Shown here: positions 1-6,684 of the stretch, piece by piece
Layout: the number at the start of each line of letters is the position of its first letter
How positions within the stretch are numbered: the stretch's first letter is position 1
Assembly (NCBI RefSeq): GCF_901875635.1
Contig: NZ_CABFMN010000097.1
Span: forward strand, 1 to 55,221
Origin: Xylophilus ampelinus
Lineage (GTDB): Bacteria > Pseudomonadota > Gammaproteobacteria > Burkholderiales > Burkholderiaceae_C
Length of the DNA stretch: 55,221 nt
Reading direction: 5' to 3'
The notes under the pieces: model-generated
Database searches by the model: none
The model's input: only the letters and a program-made list of their open reading frames with translations
What the model was told of the DNA's origin: nothing
Program-made: the position numbers and the translations under genes

Positions 1-444
1 GGCCTGGCCATCGCCGCAATGCCGGTGTCGCCGCCGGCGCGGCCGCCCGCGCCCGCGGAGGCCCCGAGCCCCGCGCCGCAGATCGTGCGCGAGGTGCCGG
101 TGCCGCAGGGCGGCACGCTGCTGATCGACCGGCCGCTGCGCTCGGGCCAGCAGGTGTATGCCCGCGGGGGCGACGTGATCGTGACCGAGGTGGTGAACTT
201 CGGCGCCGAGGTCATCGCCGACGGCCACGTGCATGTGTACGCGCCGCTGCGCGGCAAGGCGATCGCAGGGGCGCGTGGCAACGCCGAGGCACGCATCTTC
301 ACCACCTGCCTGGAAGCGCAGCTGGTGGCGATCGCCGGCATCTACCGCACGGCCGAGGTCGCGCTGCCCGAGCGGGTGGCCGGCAAGGCGGCGCAGATCC
401 GGCTGCAGGACGACAAACTCGTGATGGAACCGATCGCCGGCTGA
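1..444 (+). CDS. minC: Septum site-determining protein MinC, C-terminal part (5' end outside window)
   Basis: This is the C-terminal part of MinC, the FtsZ-polymerisation inhibitor that MinD recruits to the membrane to block division away from mid-cell. The frame is open from base 1, so the start lies upstream of the window. After a Pro/Ala-rich linker (about the first 25 codons) the rest is the MinC beta-helix domain, with the repetitive turns [20 protein letters not shown] and [13 protein letters not shown] that dimerise and bind MinD. It is followed 66 bp later by minD and then minE, the usual minCDE order. The family assignment is secure from sequence and synteny. Only the N-terminal FtsZ-binding domain is missing, because of the window edge. 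Confidence 0.95.
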   Translation, partial: GLAIAAMPVSPPARPPAPAEAPSPAPQIVREVPVPQGGTLLIDRPLRSGQQVYARGGDVIVTEVVNFGAEVIADGHVHVYAPLRGKAIAGARGNAEARIFTTCLEAQLVAIAGIYRTAEVALPERVAGKAAQIRLQDDKLVMEPIAG

Positions 445-510
445 CCCCGGCGGCGACCCTCACACCCCGACATTCGGTTCGAACGTAGACGAGAGAAAAG
501 GATTCAGGCA

Positions 511-1326
511 ATGGCCAAAATCGTGGTGGTGACCTCGGGCAAGGGCGGCGTCGGCAAGACGACGACCAGCGCGAGCTTTTCGTCCGGGCTCGCGCTCGCC
601 GGCAAGAAGACGGCGGTGATCGACTTCGACGTCGGCCTGCGCAACCTGGACCTCATCATGGGCTGCGAGCGCCGCGTGGTGTACGACCTGATCAACGTGA
701 TCCAGGGCGAGGCCAACCTCAAGCAGGCGCTGATCAAGGACAAGCAGTGCGACAACCTCTTCGTGCTGGCCGCCTCGCAGACGCGCGACAAGGAAGCGCT
801 GACGCAGGAAGGCGTCGAGAAGGTTCTCAAGGACCTGCAGGAGATGGACTTCGACTACATCGTCTGCGACTCGCCCGCCGGCATCGAGACCGGCGCGCTG
901 ATGGCGATGCACTTCGCCGACGAGGCGCTGGTGGTGACCAACCCTGAAGTGAGCTCGGTGCGCGACTCCGACCGCATCCTGGGCATGCTCAGCAGCAAGA
1001 CGAAGCGGGCCAAGGACGGCGGCGAGCCGATCAAGGAACACCTGCTCATCACGCGCTACAACCCCAACCGCGTGGCCGACGGGCAGATGCTGTCGCTGGA
1101 GGACATCCAGGACATCCTGCGCATCAAGCTGATCGGCGTGATTCCCGAGTCCGAGTCGGTGCTGCAGGCCTCCAACCAAGGCGTGCCGGCCATCCACGAC
1201 AAGGACACCGAAGTCGCCCAGGCCTACCAGGACGTGGTGGCGCGCTTCCTCGGCGAGGACCGGCCGATGCGCTTCATCGAGGCCGAGAAGCCCGGCTTCT
1301 TCAAGCGCCTGTTCGGCGGGAGGTGA
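511..1326 (+). CDS. minD: Septum site-determining protein MinD (membrane ATPase)
   Basis: MinD is the ParA-type ATPase that dimerises on ATP, binds the inner membrane and carries MinC; MinE stimulates its ATPase so that the complex oscillates pole to pole. The 271-residue product has the deviant Walker A box GKGGVGKTT (residues 10-18), switch motifs FDVGLRNLD and CDSPAGIE, and ends in the amphipathic membrane-targeting helix ([11 protein letters not shown]). The length is normal for the family. An AAAGGA ribosome site precedes the ATG by about 9 bases. The stop codon overlaps the region just before minE, consistent with translational coupling. Confidence 0.98.
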   Translation: MAKIVVVTSGKGGVGKTTTSASFSSGLALAGKKTAVIDFDVGLRNLDLIMGCERRVVYDLINVIQGEANLKQALIKDKQCDNLFVLAASQTRDKEALTQEGVEKVLKDLQEMDFDYIVCDSPAGIETGALMAMHFADEALVVTNPEVSSVRDSDRILGMLSSKTKRAKDGGEPIKEHLLITRYNPNRVADGQMLSLEDIQDILRIKLIGVIPESESVLQASNQGVPAIHDKDTEVAQAYQDVVARFLGEDRPMRFIEAEKPGFFKRLFGGR

Positions 1327-1331
1327 GCCGC

Positions 1332-1601
1332 ATGTCCTTTCTCTCCTTTCTGCTCGGCGAGAAGAAGAAGACGGCCAGCGTGGCCAAGGAACGGCTGCAG
1401 ATCATCCTGGCGCACGAACGCACCAGCCTGTCGGCCAAGCGGCCCGACTACCTGGCCGACCTTCAGCGCGAGCTGGTGGCCGTGATCTCGAAGTACGTGT
1501 CGATCCAGCCCGAGGACATCAAGGTGAACCTCGAACGCCAGGACGACCTGGAAGTGCTCGAGGTCAAGATCGAGCTGCCCGAAGCCGCACCCGCGCGCTG
1601 A
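1332..1601 (+). CDS. minE: Cell division topological specificity factor MinE
   Basis: MinE displaces MinC from MinD and triggers MinD ATP hydrolysis, giving the division machinery access to mid-cell. From the ATG at 1332 the protein is 89 residues ([20 protein letters not shown]), matching family length and N-terminus; a GTG at 1323 overlapping the minD stop would add three residues but is less likely, because a GGGAGG site sits at good spacing for 1332. The anti-MinCD segment ([13 protein letters not shown]) and the C-terminal topological-specificity domain ([22 protein letters not shown]) are both present. It is the last gene of minCDE. Confidence 0.97.
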   Translation: MSFLSFLLGEKKKTASVAKERLQIILAHERTSLSAKRPDYLADLQRELVAVISKYVSIQPEDIKVNLERQDDLEVLEVKIELPEAAPAR

Positions 1602-1610
1602 GTCTGCTCC

Positions 1611-1663
1611 TGTTTTGATAGCTGCTCGCGCCCGATGGACGCGCGCTGCAGGCCTTTTTGATC
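1611..1663 (-). repeat. Interspersed ~60-bp Comamonadaceae-type repeat, copy 1
   Basis: Copy 1 of an element recurring through the window. Read on the minus strand it runs from AAAAAGGCCTGCAGCGC, through a short GC-rich variable hairpin-prone segment, to GCGAGCAGCTATCAAAA. It sits between minE and the convergent hydrolase gene and may serve as a transcript end. I recognise the type from Comamonadaceae genomes; its function is unknown to me. Confidence 0.7.
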
Positions 1664-1705
1664 CTGAAGACCGGCACAGCGGCCGCTTGCTGCTGTGCCC
1701 ATCCC

Positions 1706-2620
1706 TCAGTCGCCCGCGACGAAGCCCGCCACCGCCTCCAGCACCACTGCTTCCTTGAGGATGCGGCGGTGGCCCCAGCCCTCGGTCGCCACGAGGCGCG
1801 CACCGGGGATGGCATCGCGAAAGGCCTCGCCGTCGGCGAAGGCGTTCACCCGATCGGCGCGGTCGTGCACCACCAGCGTGGGCTGCGCGATGCGCGCGCC
1901 CACGGCCGCAGGCTCGAACTGCGGCATCACGATGCCCTCCCGTGATTCGATGAGACGCTGCATCGCGGCGCGCGTGCGCTCGCGCAGACCGAAGACCTGC
2001 GCAAAGTAGCGCGTGTAGTCGACCGGCGAAGCCGGCGGGGCGAGCAGCACGAGCCGCCGCGCATGCAGCCCCTGGCTGGCGGCCTGCGCCAGTGCGTTGG
2101 CACCCAGCGAATGCGCCACCACGGCGTGGAAGCCGGCGCCGGTGTCGTGGCGATGGCGCGCTGCCACGTAGCCGATGGCACGGGTGAACTGCGCCAGGTT
2201 GCTGGTGCCGCCGCCGCTGCGGCCGTGGGCCGGCATCTCCAGCAGCACCGGGCGCAGGCCCCGCGCCATGAGGGCCGTGGCGAGCGGCAGCATCTGCCCC
2301 GCGTGGCCGCCCCAGCCGTGCACCAGCAGCACGGCAGGCGCGTCGACGGGCAGCGGCGCATCTGCCGCGGGCCGGTAGAGGCCCAGGCGGCCCTGCTCGA
2401 AGGCCTGCAGCCGGTGCTGCCAATCCGGGCCGGGCGTGTGCCGGCGCTGCAGCCCGGCCGGCGGCAGCGGCGTGCCGAACACCCGCGCCGCAACGTGCAC
2501 GCCCAGCGCGGGCCACAGCCGCTGCGAGGCGCCGAGGCCCAGGCGCAGCGCACGCACCCACGGGTTGGCGCCGTAGAAGCCGGACGCGGCGGCGTGGGGG
2601 ACAGCGGTCGTGGTGTTCAT
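1706..2620 (-). CDS. Alpha/beta hydrolase
   Basis: A 304-residue serine hydrolase of the alpha/beta fold. The oxyanion-side motif LLVHGWGG lies at residues 98-105, the nucleophile elbow AHSLGAN has the catalytic Ser at about 171, a late Asp lies in VVHDRADRV and the His in EGWGHRRIL. The substrate cannot be deduced. I use the ATG at 2620 (MNTTTAVPH), since the longer frame to 2710 would run through the small gene upstream. It is the second gene after a 41-codon membrane-peptide gene (16-bp gap), so both probably share a transcript driven from the palindrome at 2778-2793, which matches one in front of the tetR gene next door. Confidence 0.85.
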   Translation of the reverse strand: MNTTTAVPHAAASGFYGANPWVRALRLGLGASQRLWPALGVHVAARVFGTPLPPAGLQRRHTPGPDWQHRLQAFEQGRLGLYRPAADAPLPVDAPAVLLVHGWGGHAGQMLPLATALMARGLRPVLLEMPAHGRSGGGTSNLAQFTRAIGYVAARHRHDTGAGFHAVVAHSLGANALAQAASQGLHARRLVLLAPPASPVDYTRYFAQVFGLRERTRAAMQRLIESREGIVMPQFEPAAVGARIAQPTLVVHDRADRVNAFADGEAFRDAIPGARLVATEGWGHRRILKEAVVLEAVAGFVAGD

Positions 2621-2636
2621 CGTGCGCACTCCCGCC

Positions 2637-2762
2637 TCAGTACCAGACCCAGTCCTGGTTGCTGCCGGGCAGCTGGCGCAGCGCGCGCCGGCCGGCGCGA
2701 CGGACGGCACCGACGGCGGCCGCCGACAGAAGACCGGCGAGGAAGGCGAGAACGATCACCAT
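2637..2762 (-). CDS. Small 41-residue membrane peptide
   Basis: This short frame has strong local support. An ATG at 2762 lies 6-7 bases after a perfect AAGGAG site, and the frame closes with TGA after 41 codons, 16 bp before the hydrolase ATG. The peptide begins MVIVLAFLAGLLSAAAVGAV, a single hydrophobic helix, followed by RRAGRRAL (positive inside) and a short polar tail ending in WVWY. That pattern suggests a single-span inner-membrane microprotein. I do not recognise a family. Because it is the first gene behind the putative TetR operator, it may be co-regulated with the hydrolase. Expression is inferred from the ribosome site and context only. Confidence 0.6.
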   Translation of the reverse strand: MVIVLAFLAGLLSAAAVGAVRRAGRRALRQLPGSNQDWVWY

Positions 2763-2777
2763 GGGAAACTCCTTTTA

Positions 2778-2793
2778 TCGCACGATTGTGCGA
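2778..2793. promoter_or_regulatory. Putative TetR operator in front of the small peptide-hydrolase operon
   Basis: The palindrome TCGCACGATTGTGCGA (8-bp arms, one mismatch) lies just upstream of the ribosome site of the 41-codon gene. Its core is almost the same as the palindrome at 3473-3488 in front of the tetR gene at 2858-3460. Two copies of one palindrome bracketing a TetR gene is the classic arrangement of a local repressor with its target. Binding is inferred. Confidence 0.6.
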
Positions 2794-2857
2794 AATTAAT
2801 TCGCGCGTTGGCGGCGGGCTGGAATGGCGTGGGTGAGCGGGGTCCGGGTCCGCGCGC

Positions 2858-3460
2858 TCAGGCGCGGTAGCTGTCGAGCAGGCGCTGCCAGGTCGCGCTG
2901 GCGCGCTCGGCGGCCTTGGGGTCACGCAGGAAGCGCGCGTCGTGCAGAAGGGTCATGGCCAGGCCTTTGATCTCGCTCACCAACTGGGCGGCGTCGGTGT
3001 CGGCACGCAGCTCACCGGTCTCGACCGCCTGTTGCACCGTGCGGCGCAGGGCGGCGCGCCAGCGCACGACCTCGTCGAGCAGCAGCTGGCGCAACTCGCC
3101 CTCGCGGTCGTCGAGTTCGAAGGCGCCGGCGACGTAGATGCATCCGGTGTGGACCTCGACGTCGCGCATGCGCACGATCCAGCGGCGCACGATCTCCTCG
3201 AGCCGGGCCAGGCCCTTGGGCTGCTGCATCGCGGGCACGAACACGTCGGCGATGAAGCGCCGGCCGTACTCCTCGATCACCGCCTTCTGCAGCGCCTCGC
3301 GCGAGCCGACGCGCGAAAACACGCCGCTCTTGGACAGGTCGAGCCGGTCGGCCACGCGCTGCAGCGTGATGGCCTCCAGGCCCTCGGCCGCGGCGAGGTC
3401 GACCGCGGCGCCGACGATGGCGGCACGGGTCAGTTCGCTTTTCTGCGTCTTGGCGTCCAT
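2858..3460 (-). CDS. TetR/AcrR family transcriptional regulator
   Basis: A 200-residue repressor of the TetR family. The N-terminal helix-turn-helix covers about residues 28-58 (ITLQRVADRLDLSKSGVFSR), and the remaining helices form a ligand-binding domain ending in a YsnD/TetR_C-like region (DTDAAQLVSEIKGLAMTLLHDARF). I chose the ATG at 3460 (MDAKTQKSEL): the upstream in-frame ATG at 3496 would put the coding region over the palindrome at 3473-3488. That palindrome lies 12-28 bp upstream of the start, so self-repression is likely. A near-identical site precedes the hydrolase operon downstream. The inducer is unknown. Confidence 0.9.
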   Translation of the reverse strand: MDAKTQKSELTRAAIVGAAVDLAAAEGLEAITLQRVADRLDLSKSGVFSRVGSREALQKAVIEEYGRRFIADVFVPAMQQPKGLARLEEIVRRWIVRMRDVEVHTGCIYVAGAFELDDREGELRQLLLDEVVRWRAALRRTVQQAVETGELRADTDAAQLVSEIKGLAMTLLHDARFLRDPKAAERASATWQRLLDSYRA

Positions 3461-3472
3461 GCGCCGTATTTT

Positions 3473-3488
3473 GCGCACGATCGTGCGA
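3473..3488. promoter_or_regulatory. Putative TetR operator between tetR and phasin genes
   Basis: GCGCACGATCGTGCGA contains a perfect 12-bp palindrome (GCACGATCGTGC) and matches the site at 2778-2793. It sits immediately upstream of the leftward tetR gene and about 115 bp upstream of the rightward phasin gene, so it could control either or both. Confidence 0.6.
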
Positions 3489-3603
3489 AATGGCAAGAAG
3501 CTTTGACCGGCGCGGCTTGCGGCGTATCGTGCACGGGCGCCGCCGGCAGGGCCGGCACCGGCGCATCCCTCCCTTCCTCATCCACCATCAGGAGACATTG
3601 CCC

Positions 3604-4095
3604 ATGGCCACACGCAAGACCAGCGGCGCCGACAAGAGCACCGGACTGCCCGACCCGGCAGCCATCCAGGAGGCATTTGCGCAGTCCTTCAAGGGCATCA
3701 CCGACCGCATGCAGAACCTCAACCTCACGGGCAACGCGGCAACGCTGCTGGAAAGCGGCCGCAAGGACATCGAGGCCCTGGTGGAGGCCAACAAGCGCTC
3801 CTACCAGGGCCTGCAGACGGTGGTGCAGCGCCAGACGGAGATGCTGCGCAACTCGATCACCGAGTGGCAGGGCGCGATGCAGGGCATGCAGGGCCAGGAC
3901 ATGAGCGCCAACCTCGCCAAGCTCGACGAAATGGGCAAGGCGGCCTTCCAGCAGGCGCTGAACGACATCCGCGAGCTGGCCGACGTGGCCGCCAAGTCGC
4001 AGGCCGAGGCCTTCGAGATCGTGCGCAAGCGCGTGAGCGACAACGTGGAGCAGGTGACGCAGCTGCTGCAGCAGGGCGGCGCCGGCAAGAAGTAG
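3604..4095 (+). CDS. Phasin family protein
   Basis: A 163-residue, mostly helical protein of the phasin family (TIGR01841/Phasin_2 type). Such proteins coat polyhydroxyalkanoate granules. Typical features are the amphipathic N-terminal stretch (AIQEAFAQSFKGITDRMQNL), the central Gln/Met-rich helix around MQGMQGQD, and the conserved RELADVAAKSQAEAFEIVRKRVSDNVEQV near the C-terminus, which I cite by position (about residues 123-152). I use the ATG at 3604, six bases after a GGAGA site; upstream codons in the same frame lack similarity. No PHA synthase is in the window. The TetR palindrome upstream raises the possibility of shared control. Confidence 0.88.
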   Translation: MATRKTSGADKSTGLPDPAAIQEAFAQSFKGITDRMQNLNLTGNAATLLESGRKDIEALVEANKRSYQGLQTVVQRQTEMLRNSITEWQGAMQGMQGQDMSANLAKLDEMGKAAFQQALNDIRELADVAAKSQAEAFEIVRKRVSDNVEQVTQLLQQGGAGKK

Positions 4096-4149
4096 GCGGG
4101 CCGCCGGCCGTTGGCCGGCGCGACCGCCGGCGCTGGGGCCCGGGCGGCC

Positions 4150-4545
4150 TCAGCGCGGCCGCAGCAGCTTGCCGGTGGACGATGCCCGCGCCAGCGTGCG
4201 GCCGTCGGCGGCGAGCAGATCCGCCTCGAGGAACACCACGCTGCCACCCCAGCGCAGCACGCGGGCCTCACCCTCGACGGGCGCCACGCCCACGCGGTCG
4301 AGGAAGCTGACCTTCAGTTCGAGTGTGGCCAGGCCGGTGCCGGGCTCGCGCGCCGCGACCGCGAAGGCCATCGCGTTGTCGAGCCAGGCCGTGATGAAGC
4401 CGCCCTGCACGATGGTGCCGTTCGTGTGCGCGAACTCGGGCCGCGGCGCGAAGCGCACGCGGGCCACGCCGGCCGCGTCGCTGGCAAGCAGGCGGTCGAA
4501 GCCGATCGCGTGGAGCAGCGGGTGGGCGTCCTTTTCGATGTCCAT
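4150..4545 (-). CDS. PaaI family (hotdog-fold) thioesterase
   Basis: A 131-residue single hotdog-domain protein resembling PaaI/YdiI acyl-CoA thioesterases. The conserved helix motif is NGTIVQGGFITAWLDNAMAFA (about residues 38-58), with an Asp in the place of the usual catalytic acid, followed by LELKVSFLDRV. It would hydrolyse an acyl- or aryl-acyl-CoA, but the substrate is not predictable. The ATG at 4545 gives a normal family length; codons further upstream show no similarity. It is convergent with the phasin gene and stands alone. Confidence 0.85.
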   Translation of the reverse strand: MDIEKDAHPLLHAIGFDRLLASDAAGVARVRFAPRPEFAHTNGTIVQGGFITAWLDNAMAFAVAAREPGTGLATLELKVSFLDRVGVAPVEGEARVLRWGGSVVFLEADLLAADGRTLARASSTGKLLRPR

Positions 4546-4667
4546 GGCGTGTGAGGGGGGCGTTGGAGGTGCAGCGCCGCAGGATAGCCGCGGCCTTCGG
4601 GCCGACCCTGTCGCCTCGGCGCGCGGTCTACGATGGCGCACTTCCCGCCCGCCGCACGGAGACCGCA

Positions 4668-4951
4668 TTGCCCATCGAACTGCCCAAGGAGGCCCGCACC
4701 GCGGCCATCCAGTCCATCGAGCGCTACTTCGACGAAGAGCTGCAGCAGCGCATCGGCAACATCAGGCCGGCGCGCTGCTGAATTTCTTCCTGCAGGAGAT
4801 CGGGCCCAGCGTCTACAACACCGCGGTGGCCGACGCGCAGGAGCGCATGCTGGCGCGGGTGCAGGAACTCGACATCGACTGCCACGAGGACGAGTTCGGC
4901 TTCTGGAAAGGGCGCGGCCCGCAGGCCGCGCCCGGCAGTCGCCGGCGCTGA
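4668..4951 (+). pseudogene. DUF2164 family protein, interrupted by a one-base deletion
   Basis: Two adjacent frames together rebuild a DUF2164 protein. The first half reads PIELPKEARTAAIQSIERYF up to RIGNI from a TTG at 4668 behind a GGAG site. The second half, one frame back, reads GALLNFFLQEIGPSVYNTAV up to the end at 4951. The expected bridge is GN-I-x-AGALL; one C appears to be missing near 4763 (AACATCAGGCC where AACATCCAGGCC would restore the frame). Both halves are well conserved, so this is either a recent inactivation or a base-calling error. As written, the first frame stops at 4781 after 37 codons. The family's function is unknown. Confidence 0.75.
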
Positions 4952-4964
4952 GCGGCCTATCCGC

Positions 4965-5414
4965 TCACTGGCCGGCCACGATGGCGGCGATCAAACCGCC
5001 GGCGATCGCACCCAGCACGAAGTCGCCGTTGATCTGCATCCACTGGTAGCCCGAGGGCGGCGCCTGCAGGTGGCGGGTGCGCCAGTCGGTGACGACGTAC
5101 TGCGGCGCACGGTAGCTGGCGGGCACGTAGCCGCCGCGGTGCCATTGCGCATGCGGGCGCGGCACGCCCGGCCGCCAGTCGCGGCGATCGTCGCGGTCCC
5201 AACGCTCCTGACGCTCCCAGCGGTCGGCACGGTCGCGCCGGTCATGGTCGCGCTCGTAGCGCTGGCCCTGGTCCCAGCGCGGGCCTGGGCCATCGCCACG
5301 GCCCGGGAAGCCCTGGGCCATGGCGCCACCGGCCAGGGTGAGGGCCAGCGTGGCAGCGATGACGCGCACGCCGCGGCGGGTGCGGGTGGACAGGGGGGTG
5401 GGGCGGTGCTTCAT
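4965..5414 (-). CDS. RcnB family periplasmic protein
   Basis: A 149-residue exported protein. Residues 1-34 form a signal peptide (positive N-region RTRRGVR, hydrophobic core, cleavage after GGAMA). The middle, about residues 38-85, is very rich in Arg, Asp and Trp (repeated DRW/RWE/RDD). The C-terminus carries the RcnB pattern: YVPASYRAPQYVVTDW, then LQAPPSGYQWMQINGDFVL and a final hydrophobic segment (AIAGGLIAAIVAGQ). E. coli RcnB affects nickel/cobalt homeostasis, but for most relatives no role is known and no rcnA transporter is nearby. The ATG at 5414 follows an AAGGAG site; the longer frame to 5738 is not credible. Confidence 0.8.
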   Translation of the reverse strand: MKHRPTPLSTRTRRGVRVIAATLALTLAGGAMAQGFPGRGDGPGPRWDQGQRYERDHDRRDRADRWERQERWDRDDRRDWRPGVPRPHAQWHRGGYVPASYRAPQYVVTDWRTRHLQAPPSGYQWMQINGDFVLGAIAGGLIAAIVAGQ

Positions 5415-5578
5415 GGCGACTCCTTCTGTGTGTGAAACCATGGCCCCAATGCTGACGGGCGCATGTGTCGCCGCCGTCCGGCCGTGATGAGCCGCGAATG
5501 AAGGATGTAAGCGCCTGTCAGGGCGCGGGGCTCTGCCGCCGGGGCGGGCGACGCACCACCGCTCATCGGCCAACGCAG

Positions 5579-5601
5579 AAAAAAGCCCGCGTGGAGCGGG
5601 C
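5579..5601 (-). terminator. Rho-independent terminator, leftward
   Basis: On the minus strand a 6-bp GC stem (GCCCGC / GCGGGC, 5-base loop) is followed directly by six T residues. It lies 164 bp inside the 373-bp gap between the rcnB-like gene and the rid gene, far from the rid stop at 5788, so it may end a separate transcript. Confidence 0.7.
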
Positions 5602-5765
5602 CCAAAGAACCTTGCGGTTCGCGAAGAGACGTTGCGCCGGATCGTTCTGGCTCTGGCGGCGCTTTCCCTTGAAGCGTCGATGCGTGACGGCCTCACTGTG
5701 GCACGACGCCCGCCTTGGAACCGTGAAATAGTTGGCAATCACTCCATCCTCTTGGTGAACAAATG
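5602..5765 (-). ncRNA. Possible small non-coding RNA upstream of a terminator
   Basis: The 373-bp gap 5415-5787 has no convincing gene. Its minus-strand sequence reaching the terminator at 5579-5601 contains a hairpin with a GNRA loop (GAACC-GCAA-GGTTC, 5607-5620) and a longer stem GCGCC/GGCGC upstream. A 68-codon frame across it has no ribosome site and no protein-like composition. A small RNA of roughly 150-180 nt is therefore possible. I compared it by eye with 6S RNA and could not establish a match; the 5' end is a guess. Confidence 0.3.
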
Positions 5766-5787
5766 TCACCCAGGGCCGCCCGGGCGC

Positions 5788-6177
5788 TCAACCGCGCGGC
5801 CGCACACGGGCTGTGGCCTCGATCTCGATGCGCATGCGGCGATCGGCCAGCCCGGCCGAGATCATCATCGCCGCCGGCCGCACCTCGCCGAACCAGCGGC
5901 GCAGCACCGGCCAGCAGGCCGGAAAGTCGGCCGCCTCGGGCAGCACGTAGGTGACGCGCACCACGTCGGCCATCGAGGCGCCCGCCTCGCGCAGCGCCGC
6001 ATCGATGTTCTTCAGGCATTGCTCGGCCTGCGCCACCACATCGTCGGCGATGGTCATCGTGGCGTAGTCGAAGCCGGTGGTGCCGGAGACAAAAACCCAG
6101 TCGCCGTCGACCACGGCGCGGGAATAGCCGATCTCCTCTTCGAAGGTGGAACCGGAACTGATGAGGCGTCGGATCAT
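5788..6177 (-). CDS. Rid family (YjgF/UK114-like) protein lacking the usual catalytic Arg
   Basis: A 129-residue protein with the Rid fold: GDWVFVSGTTGFD (about residues 25-37), AEQCLKNIDAALREAGAS, DVVRVTYVL and the C-terminal MRIEIEATA. RidA enzymes deaminate reactive enamines/imines using an Arg in a P-A-R-S-C segment. Here the matching segment reads RPAAMMISAG, so that Arg is replaced by Ala. This suggests one of the Rid subgroups without imine-deaminase activity; some members of those act in aromatic or pyrimidine catabolism. It is upstream of the possible RNA and downstream of an interspersed repeat. The function is open. Confidence 0.85.
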   Translation of the reverse strand: MIRRLISSGSTFEEEIGYSRAVVDGDWVFVSGTTGFDYATMTIADDVVAQAEQCLKNIDAALREAGASMADVVRVTYVLPEAADFPACWPVLRRWFGEVRPAAMMISAGLADRRMRIEIEATARVRPRG

Positions 6178-6206
6178 GGCGTCAAGGTGCGGGCAGCACG
6201 TCGGTT

Positions 6207-6268
6207 GCTACGATTTCGATAGCTGCTCGCGCCCGTCCCACGGGCGCTGCGGGCACTTTTTGCTTGAA
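6207..6268 (-). repeat. Interspersed ~60-bp repeat, copy 2
   Basis: This copy contains the same GATAGCTGCTCGCGCCCG block as copy 1 on the plus strand, followed by a CCCGTCCCACGGGC hairpin and a T-rich end. It lies between the rid gene and the secreted hypothetical gene. Confidence 0.7.
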
Positions 6269-6277
6269 GGCGCGGAG

Positions 6278-6637
6278 TCAGGGCGCGTTGCCCTGCGGCC
6301 CCACGGGCGGCGGCGCCGCACGACCGCTGGAGCCCGGCGCGAGCTTGCGCCCGAAGGCTTCGCCCACGTTGCGCACCGGCCGGCTCGCCGCTTCGGATCC
6401 ACGCTGGATGCCGCGCCGTGCCGCATCGTCCGCACGCTCGATCCCGCGGCCGGCGGCGTCGGTGCCGCGCTGCATGCCCGAGGTCGCCTTGTTGTGCGGC
6501 TTCTTGAGCGTGTTTGCAGGCCGGGTGGATGGCGGGTTGTTGGCGTTGGTCGTCTGCGCCTGAGCCAGCCCGGCCGCCGCAAGCGCCATCGAGGCGACGC
6601 CGACGTTCAGGGCGCGCAAGAAAAGTCGGAAGGTCAT
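6278..6637 (-). CDS. Secreted hypothetical protein
   Basis: A 119-residue protein starting MTFRLFLRALNVGVASMALA with a clear signal peptide (cleavage after GLAQA, about residue 27). The mature part is low in hydrophobic residues, rich in Arg, Gly, Ala and Pro, and has a loosely repeated heptad-like pattern (GTDAAGRGIERADDAARRGI, then RGSEAASRPVRNVGEAFGR). I recognise no named family. Short secreted Ala/Arg-rich proteins like this occur in Comamonadaceae. The ATG at 6637 is chosen because it begins the signal peptide; the longer frame to 6790 overlaps the neighbouring gene's coding sequence. Confidence 0.65.
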   Translation of the reverse strand: MTFRLFLRALNVGVASMALAAAGLAQAQTTNANNPPSTRPANTLKKPHNKATSGMQRGTDAAGRGIERADDAARRGIQRGSEAASRPVRNVGEAFGRKLAPGSSGRAAPPPVGPQGNAP

Positions 6638-6684
6638 CGGTGAAGGTCTCCTGCGGGTGGCGGCACCCGCAGGGCACCACCGGT

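Noticed and set aside
5602..5765. 6S RNA
   Set aside because: The hairpin content did not reproduce the long central bubble and closing stem of 6S RNA by eye.
5563..5769. 68-codon frame in the rcnB-rid gap
   Set aside because: It has no ribosome site, runs through the terminator and has a composition unlike a protein.
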